Origin: Mastigocoleus testarum BC008
GTDB lineage: Bacteria; Cyanobacteriota; Cyanobacteriia; Cyanobacteriales; Nostocaceae
DNA length: 64,000 bases
Assembly: GCF_001456025.1 (NCBI RefSeq)
Contig: NZ_LMTZ01000098.1
Coordinates: 1-64,000 of the forward strand
Direction of reading: 5' to 3'
This document shows positions 27,054-34,800 of this stretch, one piece after another. Within the stretch, counting starts at the first letter, position 1. Each line of letters opens with the position of its first letter. Under the pieces are notes generated by a model, which saw only the letters and a list, made by a program, of their open reading frames with translations, searched no databases and was not told the DNA's origin. The position numbers and the translations under genes are program-made.

Positions 27054-27881
27054 GTGGGATTTCAAAGAGCGTTACCTTTCGGTAAAAAGTTAAAGTTTTC
27101 ACAAATTCAGCTTATTTTGGCAGATAGTTTGACGATATTTTGGGGTGATTGGTTGGATTTACGGGTGCGAATTCCCCAAATTGCGTCATCGGGTTTAATT
27201 TCACCACTGATATATATCATTGCTTTCGGTTTGGGTTTAGGTACTTCAATTAGACCTGGTTCAGTAATTAGCAGCGACTATGACAGCTATTTAGAATTTA
27301 TCCTACCGGGAATGATAGCTCTTTCCTCAATGACAATTAGCTTTGCTGGAACGACTTTTTCTATTTGTGGCGATCGCCTGTTTACAAAATCCTTTGAAGA
27401 ATTATTGTTAGTACCGATAAATCCCCTATCTTTGCATTTGGGAAAAATGTCCGCAGGAATTGTGCGTGGGTTGTTGACTTCTGGATCTGTGATTATCTTA
27501 GCTTTGTTATTCACCCAGAACTTAGGTTTCCTAAATCCTTTGTTTTTATTGATTTTGCTTCTTAACTGCGCGGTGTTTGCTGGTTTGGGAGTAATTACTG
27601 GTTTAACGGTGAAATCGCTGGAATCTGTGGGACTTTACAACAATTTTGTAATAATTCCCATGTCTTTCTTAGGTGCAACCTTTTTCGATCCCGCTACATT
27701 ACCAGTAGGATTAAAGTTTTTAGTCTATTTATTACCCTTGACTTACGCTAGTACTGCTTTACGTGCTGCGGTTTATTCACCTTTATCGGATTTTCCTTGG
27801 TACAGCATACCGATTTTACTTGCGATCGCAGCAGGATTATCTGTGTGGGGAGCATATAAGTTTTCTAATCAGCAAGATTAG
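27054..27881 (+). CDS. ABC-2 type transporter permease
   Basis: The 275-residue integral membrane protein has six likely transmembrane segments and the ABC-2 pattern: SPLIYIIAFGLGLG, FILPGMIALSSM, a cytoplasmic loop with RLFTKSFEELLLVPI, and later FLGATFFDPATLP, as in NodJ/DrrB-type permeases. Such permeases export lipids, polysaccharides or drugs with a separate ATPase, and no such ATPase gene lies next to it. The chosen start is GTG at 27054. The C-rich tract and spacer upstream separate it from the methyltransferase. The substrate cannot be inferred. Confidence 0.85.
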   Translation: MGFQRALPFGKKLKFSQIQLILADSLTIFWGDWLDLRVRIPQIASSGLISPLIYIIAFGLGLGTSIRPGSVISSDYDSYLEFILPGMIALSSMTISFAGTTFSICGDRLFTKSFEELLLVPINPLSLHLGKMSAGIVRGLLTSGSVIILALLFTQNLGFLNPLFLLILLLNCAVFAGLGVITGLTVKSLESVGLYNNFVIIPMSFLGATFFDPATLPVGLKFLVYLLPLTYASTALRAAVYSPLSDFPWYSIPILLAIAAGLSVWGAYKFSNQQD

Positions 27882-28048
27882 CTCGTAGCGCTATATTTCC
27901 TCCTAGCTAGGTTAATTCTTATTGACCAGCATTAAAAATTTGCTCCACAGTTAAATACAACTCAGGGAAATTAGGAGATATGATTCGCTCGCAACCCCGA
28001 AACTGAGTAACTTGTATCATAAAATTTATGAATTTGTGACTTTGGGTA

Positions 28049-28660
28049 CTACCAAATTCTACTTAAATCCAAGATAAAACCAGGTAAAACATCATCCCCG
28101 TTTAATGTTGCAGGATTACTTAATTCTTTAATTACATTATTGGAACTGTAAACATAAACTTTGCGATCAATGCGATCAATTAACCAACCCAACCGAGTAC
28201 CATTTTCAATGTACTCTTCCATCTTGGTTTTTAATATCTTTAAAGCATCAGTTTCCGAACGTAATTCCACCACAAATTCTGGACAAATCGGAGCAAATTT
28301 TTTACGTTTTTCTGGGGGAATAGCTTCCCAATCAACTTTTTTAATCCAAGCAGCATCGGGAGAACGTACAGCACCCGACGGTAACGTAAAACCACCACTA
28401 GAACCAAACCCCACACCAGTACCGTCTTGCTTTGTCCACAACCATAATTGTCCAATTAAATCAAAATTGCGCTCTTCAGTTTCTGAACCTGTTGGGGTCA
28501 TAATAATAATTTCTCCATTTGCTTGACGTTCGATGCGAAGATCCTTATTTAGTTGACAAAAGTCAAACAATTGGTCATCTGTCATTCTAATAACAGGAGC
28601 AAATTTCAACACCATTGGAGTTGTTTCTGTGGCGATCGGGAATTGTGTAGTCATTTCCAA
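28049..28660 (-). CDS. Uma2-family (DUF820) putative restriction endonuclease
   Basis: The 203-residue protein is a typical Uma2/DUF820 member: FDFCQLNKDLRIERQANGEIIIMTPTG at the N-terminus, GGFTLPSGAVRSPDAAWI, then PEFVVELRSETD and KMEEYIENGTRLGWLID. The family has a PD-(D/E)XK-like nuclease core, and here the acidic residues of SPDAAW and FVVELRS fit that core. It is hugely expanded in cyanobacteria and often occurs with mobile DNA. Function is unproven. It lies beside remnants of a type I restriction-modification locus, but the association may be accidental because Uma2 genes are so common. Confidence 0.85.
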   Translation of the reverse strand: MEMTTQFPIATETTPMVLKFAPVIRMTDDQLFDFCQLNKDLRIERQANGEIIIMTPTGSETEERNFDLIGQLWLWTKQDGTGVGFGSSGGFTLPSGAVRSPDAAWIKKVDWEAIPPEKRKKFAPICPEFVVELRSETDALKILKTKMEEYIENGTRLGWLIDRIDRKVYVYSSNNVIKELSNPATLNGDDVLPGFILDLSRIW

Positions 28661-28698
28661 ACTCGCTGATTAATTTTCTTGCTTTAATTTTAAATTAG

Positions 28699-28934
28699 CT
28701 ACCTTCGGAGATTTCTTTTTAGTGATAAAAAAGCGATTGAGGCTTCCATCTCCTCCATCGCAATTTGCAATTTACGCACGATCTCAGCAGCGATCACATC
28801 TGGTTCCAGTAAATTTTCTCCTTTCTCCTAACTGCAAACTTTCATCTCGCAACCAAGTAATATCAAGATTTTCTCCCCCGTTTGGCGATTTATTCTCAAC
28901 TAAAACACCTTCAGTATCCCGAATATCCCATATC
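28699..28934 (-). pseudogene. Remnant of HsdM-type DNA methyltransferase C-terminus
   Basis: On the minus strand one frame reads WDIRDTEGVLVENKSPNGG followed by ENLDITWLRDESLQLGE. After a one-base shift, another reads ENLLEPDVIAAEIVRKLQIAMEEMEA to a stop at 28699. In order these match the C-terminal end of type I restriction-modification M subunits, where a LDITWLRD-type box precedes a predicted helix ending near E-E-M-E-A. The catalytic parts (NPPF/Y) are missing and a frameshift is present, so this is a decayed fragment. Its orientation is the same as the Uma2 gene's, with no intact hsdS or hsdR nearby. Confidence 0.65.
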
Positions 28935-29099
28935 TACGCAGTTACTTCTCAGTTTCATTGCATACTCGCAAAAATTATGCGCAATCAAGTCAAGTTTTGA
29001 AATGGTCAGTGTTAAGAAAATATTTTCATCACGAGTGGTGACACTAAATAACAGGCTAAAATCTGCGTAGTGCTCGTTTTAAGTATAAAGAAATAATCT

Positions 29100-29493
29100 A
29101 TGTCTGAAATTACTCGCGTATCGTCAACACAAATTCAGTTACCATCACTACCAGAAAATGTTTTACCAGCGATCAATGAATTTACTAAATCTTTAGGAAT
29201 TCCGAGAAATGTATTAGCAAGTGATGAAGATATTGAATATGCTTGGAGAGATTTACCTCGTGAATTGCGGGATATACCTAATATAAATTCACATGGCGAA
29301 CTACTTGCCAATGTGTGTTGCGGTAAGTGTAGGACTTTTTGATAGTGCAATCAACTATACTTGGAATGCTTCAATATTGAAGTTGAGAGAAAAAGTAAAA
29401 AATTTTGGTTTACCAATTGTTGCTCAAATTCTTCAAAAAGATTTTGAATTAATGTTTAGCAAGACAGTCACCAAACTAATGCGAATTGATTAA
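29100..29493 (+). pseudogene. Frameshifted gene of unknown function (two overlapping open frames)
   Basis: The first open frame (29100-29342) reads TQIQLPSLPENVLPAINEF and then FTKSLGIPRNVLASDEDIEYAWRD. It continues plausibly into the second frame (29293-29493) at LLA, giving MCVAVSVGLFDSAINYTWNASILKLREKV. One base gained or lost near 29320 would restore a single protein of about 130 residues. I do not recognise the family. The continuity of sense across the shift, and its position next to the HsdM relic, favour a decaying accessory gene. A sequencing error could also explain it. Confidence 0.55.
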
Positions 29494-29643
29494 ACAAGTA
29501 TTGGTGTTATCCACAAAATATCTTTTCGCTACTAAAAACACAATAAGGACGCACCGAAGTACGTCCCTAAAAGTATTATTTTATTCCTTACAAAAACCCG
29601 TGCAAATCGCATGCGTAACGATTGCACTGTATCAAACGAAACC

Positions 29644-30120
29644 TTAGCTAGCCAATAAAGTCTTTTCTAAAGGCTGCCAACGGAAATAGCGATCGCCACC
29701 TCTTTCCACCACAACTTTTACCCGTGGTTCGATTTTAGGTAAATTTGTCAGGTATTCGATTTCTTGATTATCAAGAACAAACCCTTCAATAATCCACAAA
29801 ACTAACCCCTTAGACTTAGGCGGTAAATTTTCTAAGTGATAGTTAACAAGTGGGGGTAGATAGTAGCGTTCGCCAACAGCAGCGCCACTACCAGTACTTT
29901 TTTTACCCAAATGAGGCGGTCTAACACCGTGAATACCAGTCAAGTAAGCAGCAACGTCACCCAAACCTCTGGCGGTAAGATTCAGAGTGGTGTAGCCAGC
30001 AGCCCGTAATCTGCGGCGATAGCGACCTTCAAATCCTCCTTCGAGAGGAGCATAAACTCCCGCAGCGCCATGTTTTTCCAAACAGCGAATCAATCCTCTA
30101 CCGGTGGTTAGTAGTGCCAT
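29644..30120 (-). CDS. ndhN: NAD(P)H-quinone oxidoreductase subunit N
   Basis: The 158-residue protein is recognisable as NdhN, an oxygenic-photosynthesis-specific subunit of the NDH-1 complex: CLEKHGAAGVYAPLEGGFEGRYRRRLRAAGY at the start, ARGLGDVAAYLTGIHGVRPPHLGKK and VERGGDRYFRWQPLEK at the end. It sits on the stromal/cytoplasmic side of the complex, near the ferredoxin-linked arm, and supports cyclic electron flow and respiration. It is a strong marker that the organism is a cyanobacterium. The gene is transcribed away from the ribosomal cluster. Confidence 0.95.
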   Translation of the reverse strand: MALLTTGRGLIRCLEKHGAAGVYAPLEGGFEGRYRRRLRAAGYTTLNLTARGLGDVAAYLTGIHGVRPPHLGKKSTGSGAAVGERYYLPPLVNYHLENLPPKSKGLVLWIIEGFVLDNQEIEYLTNLPKIEPRVKVVVERGGDRYFRWQPLEKTLLAS

Positions 30121-30430
30121 AAATTAGTTTCTTGTCCTATACCACTCAAACATATCTATTATTTAACTTTAATTTCTAGATAAAGCTATATGTTTTGAGA
30201 AATGAAGAGAATAGGAAATGGGTAACAACGGACTCCCCACACTAATTAATCAGCGCGATCAAGCATATCCACTCCGCAGGATGGAAAACAGTCGCAAGAC
30301 ACGGAAAAGTAAACAGGGAAAAATGAGATAAAGACCGGTTATGGGAATCATTATGTTTCATTGTTACCCTATACCAATCACTCATTAATCAATTACTTAT
30401 CCCCAATCCCCAATTCCCAATCCCCAGTCG

Positions 30431-30461
30431 CCATATGCCGCTTGCGGCGGCACGCAGTGCT
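30431..30461. repeat. Dispersed 31-base repeat, copy 2
   Basis: Identical to 20563-20593 over 31 bases, including the palindrome CCGCTTGCGG, and likewise flanked by short CCCCAAT-type repeats. Two exact copies 10 kb apart suggest a genome-wide family. Confidence 0.8.
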
Positions 30462-30637
30462 ATCCCCAATCCCAATCTCTCGACAAAAGCAAACAAATGT
30501 TTTATATTTTGAGATTGTGACCACAAAAAAAATTGGTTCGCATTCATATAGCTATACAACGTGATTTAAAACATCACGGTGCTCTGGCAAAAATGATAAA
30601 AGATAAAATAGTTTCGCTCGATTTTAAGAAGAGCTGA

Positions 30638-30905
30638 TATAATTAGGAGTCCTTGGGCTTCGACCAGTAGATTTGGCTCACATACAAAACTCAGGGCGAC
30701 CCAAGAGATGAATAACCGAACTGTGCCGTATACTCTTAAAATCTGAAATTACCTCTCGATTATATATATTTTATGTGTGATTTGAGGGTTCTTCGGTAAA
30801 GTAGAGACTGCTAAGTAGAGTCACCGTGTAGCATTGAGTTAGTCTCTGCGAACGGATACTGAGCGGAAATAACTGCTTAAGTCCCAATTGACTTATGAGT
30901 GCCAT
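30638..30905 (+). ncRNA. Candidate structured RNA or long 5' leader upstream of rplC
   Basis: A TATAAT (30638-30643) precedes a segment with several good hairpins. CTTGGG (30652-30657) pairs with CCCAAG (30700-30705), extended inward by TCG/CGA. AGAGACT (30803-30809) pairs with AGTCTCT (30841-30847). TAAGTC (30878-30883) pairs with GACTTA (30890-30895). There is no open reading frame of note. It may be a stand-alone small RNA or the distal 5' leader of the ribosomal transcript. No known family was recognised, and no matching -35 box is obvious. Confidence 0.35.
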
Positions 30906-30932
30906 AGTAATATCTTGATTTCTGACCTTTAA

Positions 30933-31030
30933 AGGTTTAAAAACTAAAAGTTCAAAACTGAAAGTTCAAAACTGAGAGTTTAAGACTGAGGGTTCAAGAC
31001 TAAAGGTTCAAAGCTAAAGGTTCAGAACTA
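30933..31030. repeat. Seven tandem 14-base repeats upstream of rplC
   Basis: Seven consecutive 14-base units (30933, 30947, 30961, 30975, 30989, 31003 and 31017 starts) share the pattern A-A/G-A/G-GTT-C/T-AA-A/G-ACT-G/A, for example AAAGTTCAAAACTG (two exact copies) and AAGGTTCAGAACTA. They lie just before the likely promoter of the ribosomal operon. Confidence 0.85.
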
Positions 31031-31185
31031 AGAGTTGCTGCACGAAAAGCCAAAAGGTAATTCCTTACACCGATTGATTAAATCATCCCTGCAGGGAAGA
31101 AGATTTAAGCTGCTCTGGTGCAGAATTTAGGTGTAAGTTGCGGATTGACGTTCATACGTTACGAATACTCGATAGTCATCGCGTC

Positions 31186-31215
31186 TAGCAATTTGCAAAA
31201 CCGCTTTGATATAAT
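31186..31215 (+). promoter_or_regulatory. Likely sigma-70-type promoter of the ribosomal protein operon
   Basis: TATAAT at 31210-31215 is preceded 18 bases upstream by TAGCAA (31186-31191), a partial match to a -35 box. Transcription would start near 31222, giving a leader of about 60 bases to the rplC GTG. A -10 match this good directly before the first gene of the cluster supports the call, but the -35 is weak. Confidence 0.5.
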
Positions 31216-31280
31216 ACGCGCCAGTTTATTTGAAGATCGAAGTCGGTCAGTCAAAAAAGTAGAAAGGAGAGCCAGTTACT

Positions 31281-31916
31281 GTGTCTGTAGGCATTCTCGG
31301 CACCAAACTGGGCATGACCCAAATTTTTGATGAGGCGGGAACAGCTATCCCTGTTACCGTTATTCAGGCGGGACCATGTACAGTTACACAGATAAAAACT
31401 AAAGATACTGATGGTTATTCAGCCATTCAGGTCGGCTATGACGAAGTAAAGGAAAAAGCATTAAATAAACCCTTACTCGGTCATTTAGCGAAATCATCAG
31501 CATCCCCATTGCGTCATCTCAATGAATATCGTCACGAAGGTGTCAGCGATTATTCATTAGGGCAAAAGATTAGTGCTGATATTTTTAGTGCAGGTCAATT
31601 AGTAGACGTAAGCGGCAAAAGTATCGGTCGCGGTTTTGCTGGTAACCAAAAACGGCATAACTTTGGTCGAGGACCAATGTCCCACGGTTCAAAAAACCAC
31701 AGAGCGCCAGGTTCGATTGGTGCAGGTACTACTCCCGGTCGTGTATATCCCGGTAAAAAGATGGCAGGACGCTTGGGAGGCAAGCGTGTTACTATTCGCA
31801 AACTTACTGTGGTGCGGGTAGATACAGAACGTAACCTGTTATTAATCAAAGGAGCTGTTCCTGGTAAAGCTGGTTCCTTGCTAGATATTACGCCTGCTAA
31901 GTGGGTTAAGTCATAG
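31281..31916 (+). CDS. rplC: 50S ribosomal protein L3
   Basis: The 211-residue protein is uL3 by GILGTKLGMTQIFDE at the N-terminus and RHNFGRGPMSHGSKNHR in the long loop that reaches the peptidyl transferase centre. It is the first gene of the cluster, as rpsJ (S10) is not upstream, which is usual for cyanobacteria. GTG is the start, supported by AAGGAG at 31264-31269, eleven bases away. It is an early-assembly 23S rRNA binder. Confidence 0.97.
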   Translation: MSVGILGTKLGMTQIFDEAGTAIPVTVIQAGPCTVTQIKTKDTDGYSAIQVGYDEVKEKALNKPLLGHLAKSSASPLRHLNEYRHEGVSDYSLGQKISADIFSAGQLVDVSGKSIGRGFAGNQKRHNFGRGPMSHGSKNHRAPGSIGAGTTPGRVYPGKKMAGRLGGKRVTIRKLTVVRVDTERNLLLIKGAVPGKAGSLLDITPAKWVKS

Positions 31917-31952
31917 GACAGATACAAGGGACAAAGGACAAGGGACAAAAAC

Positions 31953-32588
31953 ATGTTTGAGTGTGAAGTAAAAAATTGGCAAGGAGAACAGGTCGGACAA
32001 AAAAGTTTTGACCTACGTGTTGCCAAAGAAGAATCGGCGGCTCACGTCGTGCACCGCGCCTTAGTCAGACAAATGAACAACGCCCGTCAGGGTAATGCTC
32101 ATACAAAAACCCGCTCAGAAGTGAGAGGTGGTGGTCGTAAACCCTGGAGACAAAAGGGTACAGGTCGCGCCCGTGCGGGTTCAACTCGTTCGCCCCTATT
32201 GCGTGGTGGTGGTGTTATCTTCGGACCCAGAAACGCCAGAGTTTTTAACTTGAAAATGAACCGCAAAGAACGTCGTTTGGCATTGCGAACAGCTTTCGCC
32301 TCTCGAATTGACGATCTAATTGTGGTAGAAGAATTTGCGTCTCAGTTATCGCGTCCAAAAACAAAAGAGTTAATGGGCGCGATGTCACGTTGGGGTGCAA
32401 CAGCAGAAGAGAAAGTTTTATTAATTTTGTCTGAGCCCAGCGAAAACGTATATTTGTCGGCTCGTAATGTTGAAAAGTTGAAGTTAATTGCAGCTAATCA
32501 ACTAAACGTTTATGACTTGTTGCACGCCGACAAAATAGTTGTAAGTGCCCCAGCATTAGAAAAGATTCAGGAGGTCTACAATGGTTAG
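31953..32588 (+). CDS. rplD: 50S ribosomal protein L4
   Basis: The 211-residue uL4 is identified by the loop GGRKPWRQKGTGRARAGS that lines the exit tunnel. It lies 36 bases after rplC and overlaps rplW by 8 bases, suggesting translational coupling. In enterobacteria L4 also represses its operon; whether it does so here is unknown. The C-terminal LNVYDLLHADKIVVS block is the usual family end. Confidence 0.97.
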   Translation: MFECEVKNWQGEQVGQKSFDLRVAKEESAAHVVHRALVRQMNNARQGNAHTKTRSEVRGGGRKPWRQKGTGRARAGSTRSPLLRGGGVIFGPRNARVFNLKMNRKERRLALRTAFASRIDDLIVVEEFASQLSRPKTKELMGAMSRWGATAEEKVLLILSEPSENVYLSARNVEKLKLIAANQLNVYDLLHADKIVVSAPALEKIQEVYNG

Positions 32589-32895
32589 AACTCAGACACG
32601 TGACCTTCCAGATCTGGTACGTCGCCCACTTATTACCGAAAAGGCGACCATGTTGATGGAACAAAATAAATACACATTTGAAGTCACTCCCAAAGCAACC
32701 AAGCCGGAAATTAAGGCAGCAATTGAGAGTTTATTTGATGTGAAAATTGTCAAAATCAATACCCATAAGCCAGCACGCAAGAAAAAGCGGGTGGGTAGAT
32801 TTATTGGTTACAAGCCCCAGTATAAAAAAGCTATTGTTACATTGGCTCCAGGGGATGAGGAAAAGATTAGACAAGTTCTCTTCCCAGATGTGTAA
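32581..32895 (+). CDS. rplW: 50S ribosomal protein L23
   Basis: The 104-residue uL23 contains RPLITEKATMLMEQNKYTF and the basic loop HKPARKKKRVGRF. It sits at the tunnel exit and is the docking point for trigger factor and SRP. The ATG lies inside the end of rplD, with GGAGG (about 32570-32574) as ribosome site. Confidence 0.97.
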   Translation: MVRTQTRDLPDLVRRPLITEKATMLMEQNKYTFEVTPKATKPEIKAAIESLFDVKIVKINTHKPARKKKRVGRFIGYKPQYKKAIVTLAPGDEEKIRQVLFPDV

Positions 32896-33018
32896 TTAGT
32901 TGCGGGTTTTGAATGACGTTAGGGTAATTCATCGCCCAATACTCAAAACTCATTCGTGGCGCAGCCGCGCGTCTTCCAAACTCAAAACTCAAAAACTAAA
33001 ATTCCAACTTAGCAAATT

Positions 33019-33882
33019 ATGGGTACTCGTTCTTATCGTCCTTATACCCCCAGTACTCGTCAGGTGACAGTTTCCGACTTTTCGGAAATTACCAAAACAG
33101 AACCAGAAAAGTCTCTGACGACCTATGTTCATCGTCGTAAAGGTCGCAATAATCGCGGTGTAATTACCAGCCGTCGTCGGGGTGGCGGTCACAAGCGTTT
33201 ATATCGAATTATTGACTTTAAGCGGGATAAAAGAAATATTCCTGCTACTGTCATTGCGATCGAATACGATCCCAACCGTAATGCCAGACTTGCATTATTA
33301 GAATATCAAGATGGCGAAAAGCGTTATATTCTTCAACCTAGTGGGATGAAAGTTGGAACAACCGTAATGGCTGGTCCTGACTCGCCAATTGAAGATGGAA
33401 ATGCTTTACCTCTATCTAAAATTCCCTTGGGTACCAGCATTCACAACGTTGAATTGATTGCCGGTAAAGGCGGACAAATCGTACGTGCAGCAGGTGCTAA
33501 CGCCCAATTAATGGCAAAAGAAGGTAATTACGTCAGTATCAAGTTACCTTCCGGAGAGGTCCGCATGATTCGGCGCGAATGCTACGCCACCATCGGACAG
33601 GTAGGTAATTCAGAATTTAGAAACCTCAGTGCGGGTAAAGCTGGACGGAACCGTTGGAAAGGTCGTCGTCCTAAGGTCAGAGGTAGCGTAATGAACCCAG
33701 TCGATCACCCACATGGTGGTGGTGAAGGTCGCGCACCTGTGGGTAGATCCGGTCCAATGACACCTTGGGGTAAACCAGCTTTAGGTAAGAAGACCCGGAA
33801 GCCGAAGAAAGCTAGTAGCAAATTAATTGTTCGTCGCCGTCGTAGGTCTTCCAAACGCGGTCGTGGTGGTCGTGATTCTTAA
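33019..33882 (+). CDS. rplB: 50S ribosomal protein L2
   Basis: The 287-residue uL2 shows GRNNRGVITSRRRGGGHKR and the conserved C-terminal NPVDHPHGGGEGR with the functionally important His. It is needed for subunit joining and peptidyl transfer. A 123-base spacer precedes it and a 178-base repeat-rich spacer follows it, unusually loose for this operon. Confidence 0.97.
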   Translation: MGTRSYRPYTPSTRQVTVSDFSEITKTEPEKSLTTYVHRRKGRNNRGVITSRRRGGGHKRLYRIIDFKRDKRNIPATVIAIEYDPNRNARLALLEYQDGEKRYILQPSGMKVGTTVMAGPDSPIEDGNALPLSKIPLGTSIHNVELIAGKGGQIVRAAGANAQLMAKEGNYVSIKLPSGEVRMIRRECYATIGQVGNSEFRNLSAGKAGRNRWKGRRPKVRGSVMNPVDHPHGGGEGRAPVGRSGPMTPWGKPALGKKTRKPKKASSKLIVRRRRRSSKRGRGGRDS

Positions 33883-34060
33883 GTAATGAGTAATGATTCT
33901 TAAGTAATAAGTAATAAGTGATGAGTAAGAAGTAATGAGTAATGAGTTATTTCTCATAAAAATTTTACTCAAAATCTAAAACTCAAAATCTGAAACTTGA
34001 AATCTAAAACTCAAAATCTACCCACAACTGACAACTTAAAAATTCCTATCTATTGAAATT
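33883..34060. repeat. Repeat-rich spacer between rplB and rpsS
   Basis: This 178-base spacer is built of degenerate units: TAAGTAATGAG/TAATAAG words (about 33883-33950), then AAACTCAAAATCTGAAAC-like words (about 33966-34020). Similar CTCAAAACT words occur in the rplW-rplB spacer. The operon appears to have accumulated short repeats between co-transcribed genes. Confidence 0.7.
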
Positions 34061-34336
34061 ATGGGTCGTTCTCTTAAAAAAGGTCCGTTTGTCGCCGATC
34101 ACTTACTAAAAAAAATTGAAAAGCTCAACGAAAATAACGAAAAACAGGTAATTAAAACCTGGTCTAGAGCTTCAACAATATTGCCGGATATGGTGGGACA
34201 TACTATCGCCGTTCACAACGGACGCCAGCACGTGCCAATTTTTATCAGCGACCAAATGGTCGGACATAAATTGGGTGAATTTGCTCCTACCCGTACCTTT
34301 AGAGGTCATACCAAAGATAGAAGATCGGGCAGATAG
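34061..34336 (+). CDS. rpsS: 30S ribosomal protein S19
   Basis: The 91-residue uS19 has MGRSLKKGPFVADHLLKK and HNGRQHVPIFISDQMVGHKLGEF. It forms the head of the small subunit with S13 and contacts tRNA through bridges to the large subunit. Length is normal for the family. Confidence 0.97.
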   Translation: MGRSLKKGPFVADHLLKKIEKLNENNEKQVIKTWSRASTILPDMVGHTIAVHNGRQHVPIFISDQMVGHKLGEFAPTRTFRGHTKDRRSGR

Positions 34337-34406
34337 TTAATGAGTGTATAACTGTCCTTTGTGATTTGTACGCAGCAAATGACGAATGACAGCAAAGGAG
34401 AAAATC

Positions 34407-34766
34407 ATGGCAGTTGATACTCAAGAAATCAAAGCAAAAGCGCGATTCATCAGAATGTCCCCTTTGAAAGTACGTCGCGTACTGGATCAAATCAGAGGAC
34501 GTTCCTATCGTGAAGCGCTAATTATTTTAGAATTTATGCCCTATCGCGCTTGCGAACCGATCTTAAAGGTCCTTAGAAGTGCAGCAGCAAATGCCGAGCA
34601 TAATGCTGGCTTAGATAGAGCAAAATTAATAATTACTCAAGCTTTCGCCGATCAAGGTCCTGTGCTCAAGCGCTTTCAGCCACGTGCACAAGGTCGGGCT
34701 TATCAAATTCGTAAGCCTACATGCCATATCACAATAGCAGTGGCTGCAGACGAAAGCATCGAATAG
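34407..34766 (+). CDS. rplV: 50S ribosomal protein L22
   Basis: I place the start at 34407 because AAAGGAG (34393-34399) is seven bases upstream and the protein then begins MAVDTQEIKAKARF. An in-frame ATG at 34386 would put that ribosome site inside the gene. The 119-residue uL22 carries RMSPLKVRRVLDQIRG and a tunnel-lining loop ending QGRAYQIRKPTCHITI. Confidence 0.95.
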   Translation: MAVDTQEIKAKARFIRMSPLKVRRVLDQIRGRSYREALIILEFMPYRACEPILKVLRSAAANAEHNAGLDRAKLIITQAFADQGPVLKRFQPRAQGRAYQIRKPTCHITIAVAADESIE

Positions 34767-34800
34767 TACCCTAATCAGGAATGTTTTAGAGGAAGATTTT

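Larger units (their letters stand above)
30121..31280. other. Long leader/intergenic region before the ribosomal operon
   Basis: About 1,160 bases between ndhN and rplC. It contains spacer words (CCCCAATCCC repeats near 30400-30425), the second copy of a dispersed repeat (30431-30461), a TATAAT at 30638-30643 followed by hairpins (30652-30894), a 14-nt tandem repeat (30933-31030) and a promoter-like pair (31186-31215). No protein gene is convincing. Confidence 0.55.

Noticed and set aside
26791..27102. 103-codon minus-strand open frame over the CCCTCC tract
   Set aside because: The frame stays open because of the C-rich repeats; its translation is repetitive and it overlaps the start of the ABC permease gene.
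22375..28660. A coordinated biosynthetic or defence system from the FkbM, RluA, SAM methyltransferase, ABC permease and Uma2 genes
   Set aside because: The genes are on both strands, separated by long spacers and from unrelated families; nothing in the sequence ties them into one pathway.
28722..29070. Two plus-strand open frames across the HsdM relic
   Set aside because: They are antisense shadows of the decayed HsdM reading on the minus strand and lack any recognisable domain.
30638..30720. tRNA-like element suspected from GGGCTTCGACC
   Set aside because: No acceptor stem, anticodon arm or D arm could be built around it.
34386..34406. Earlier in-frame start for rplV
   Set aside because: It would place the strong AAAGGAG inside the coding part, and the resulting N-terminus is not found in L22.
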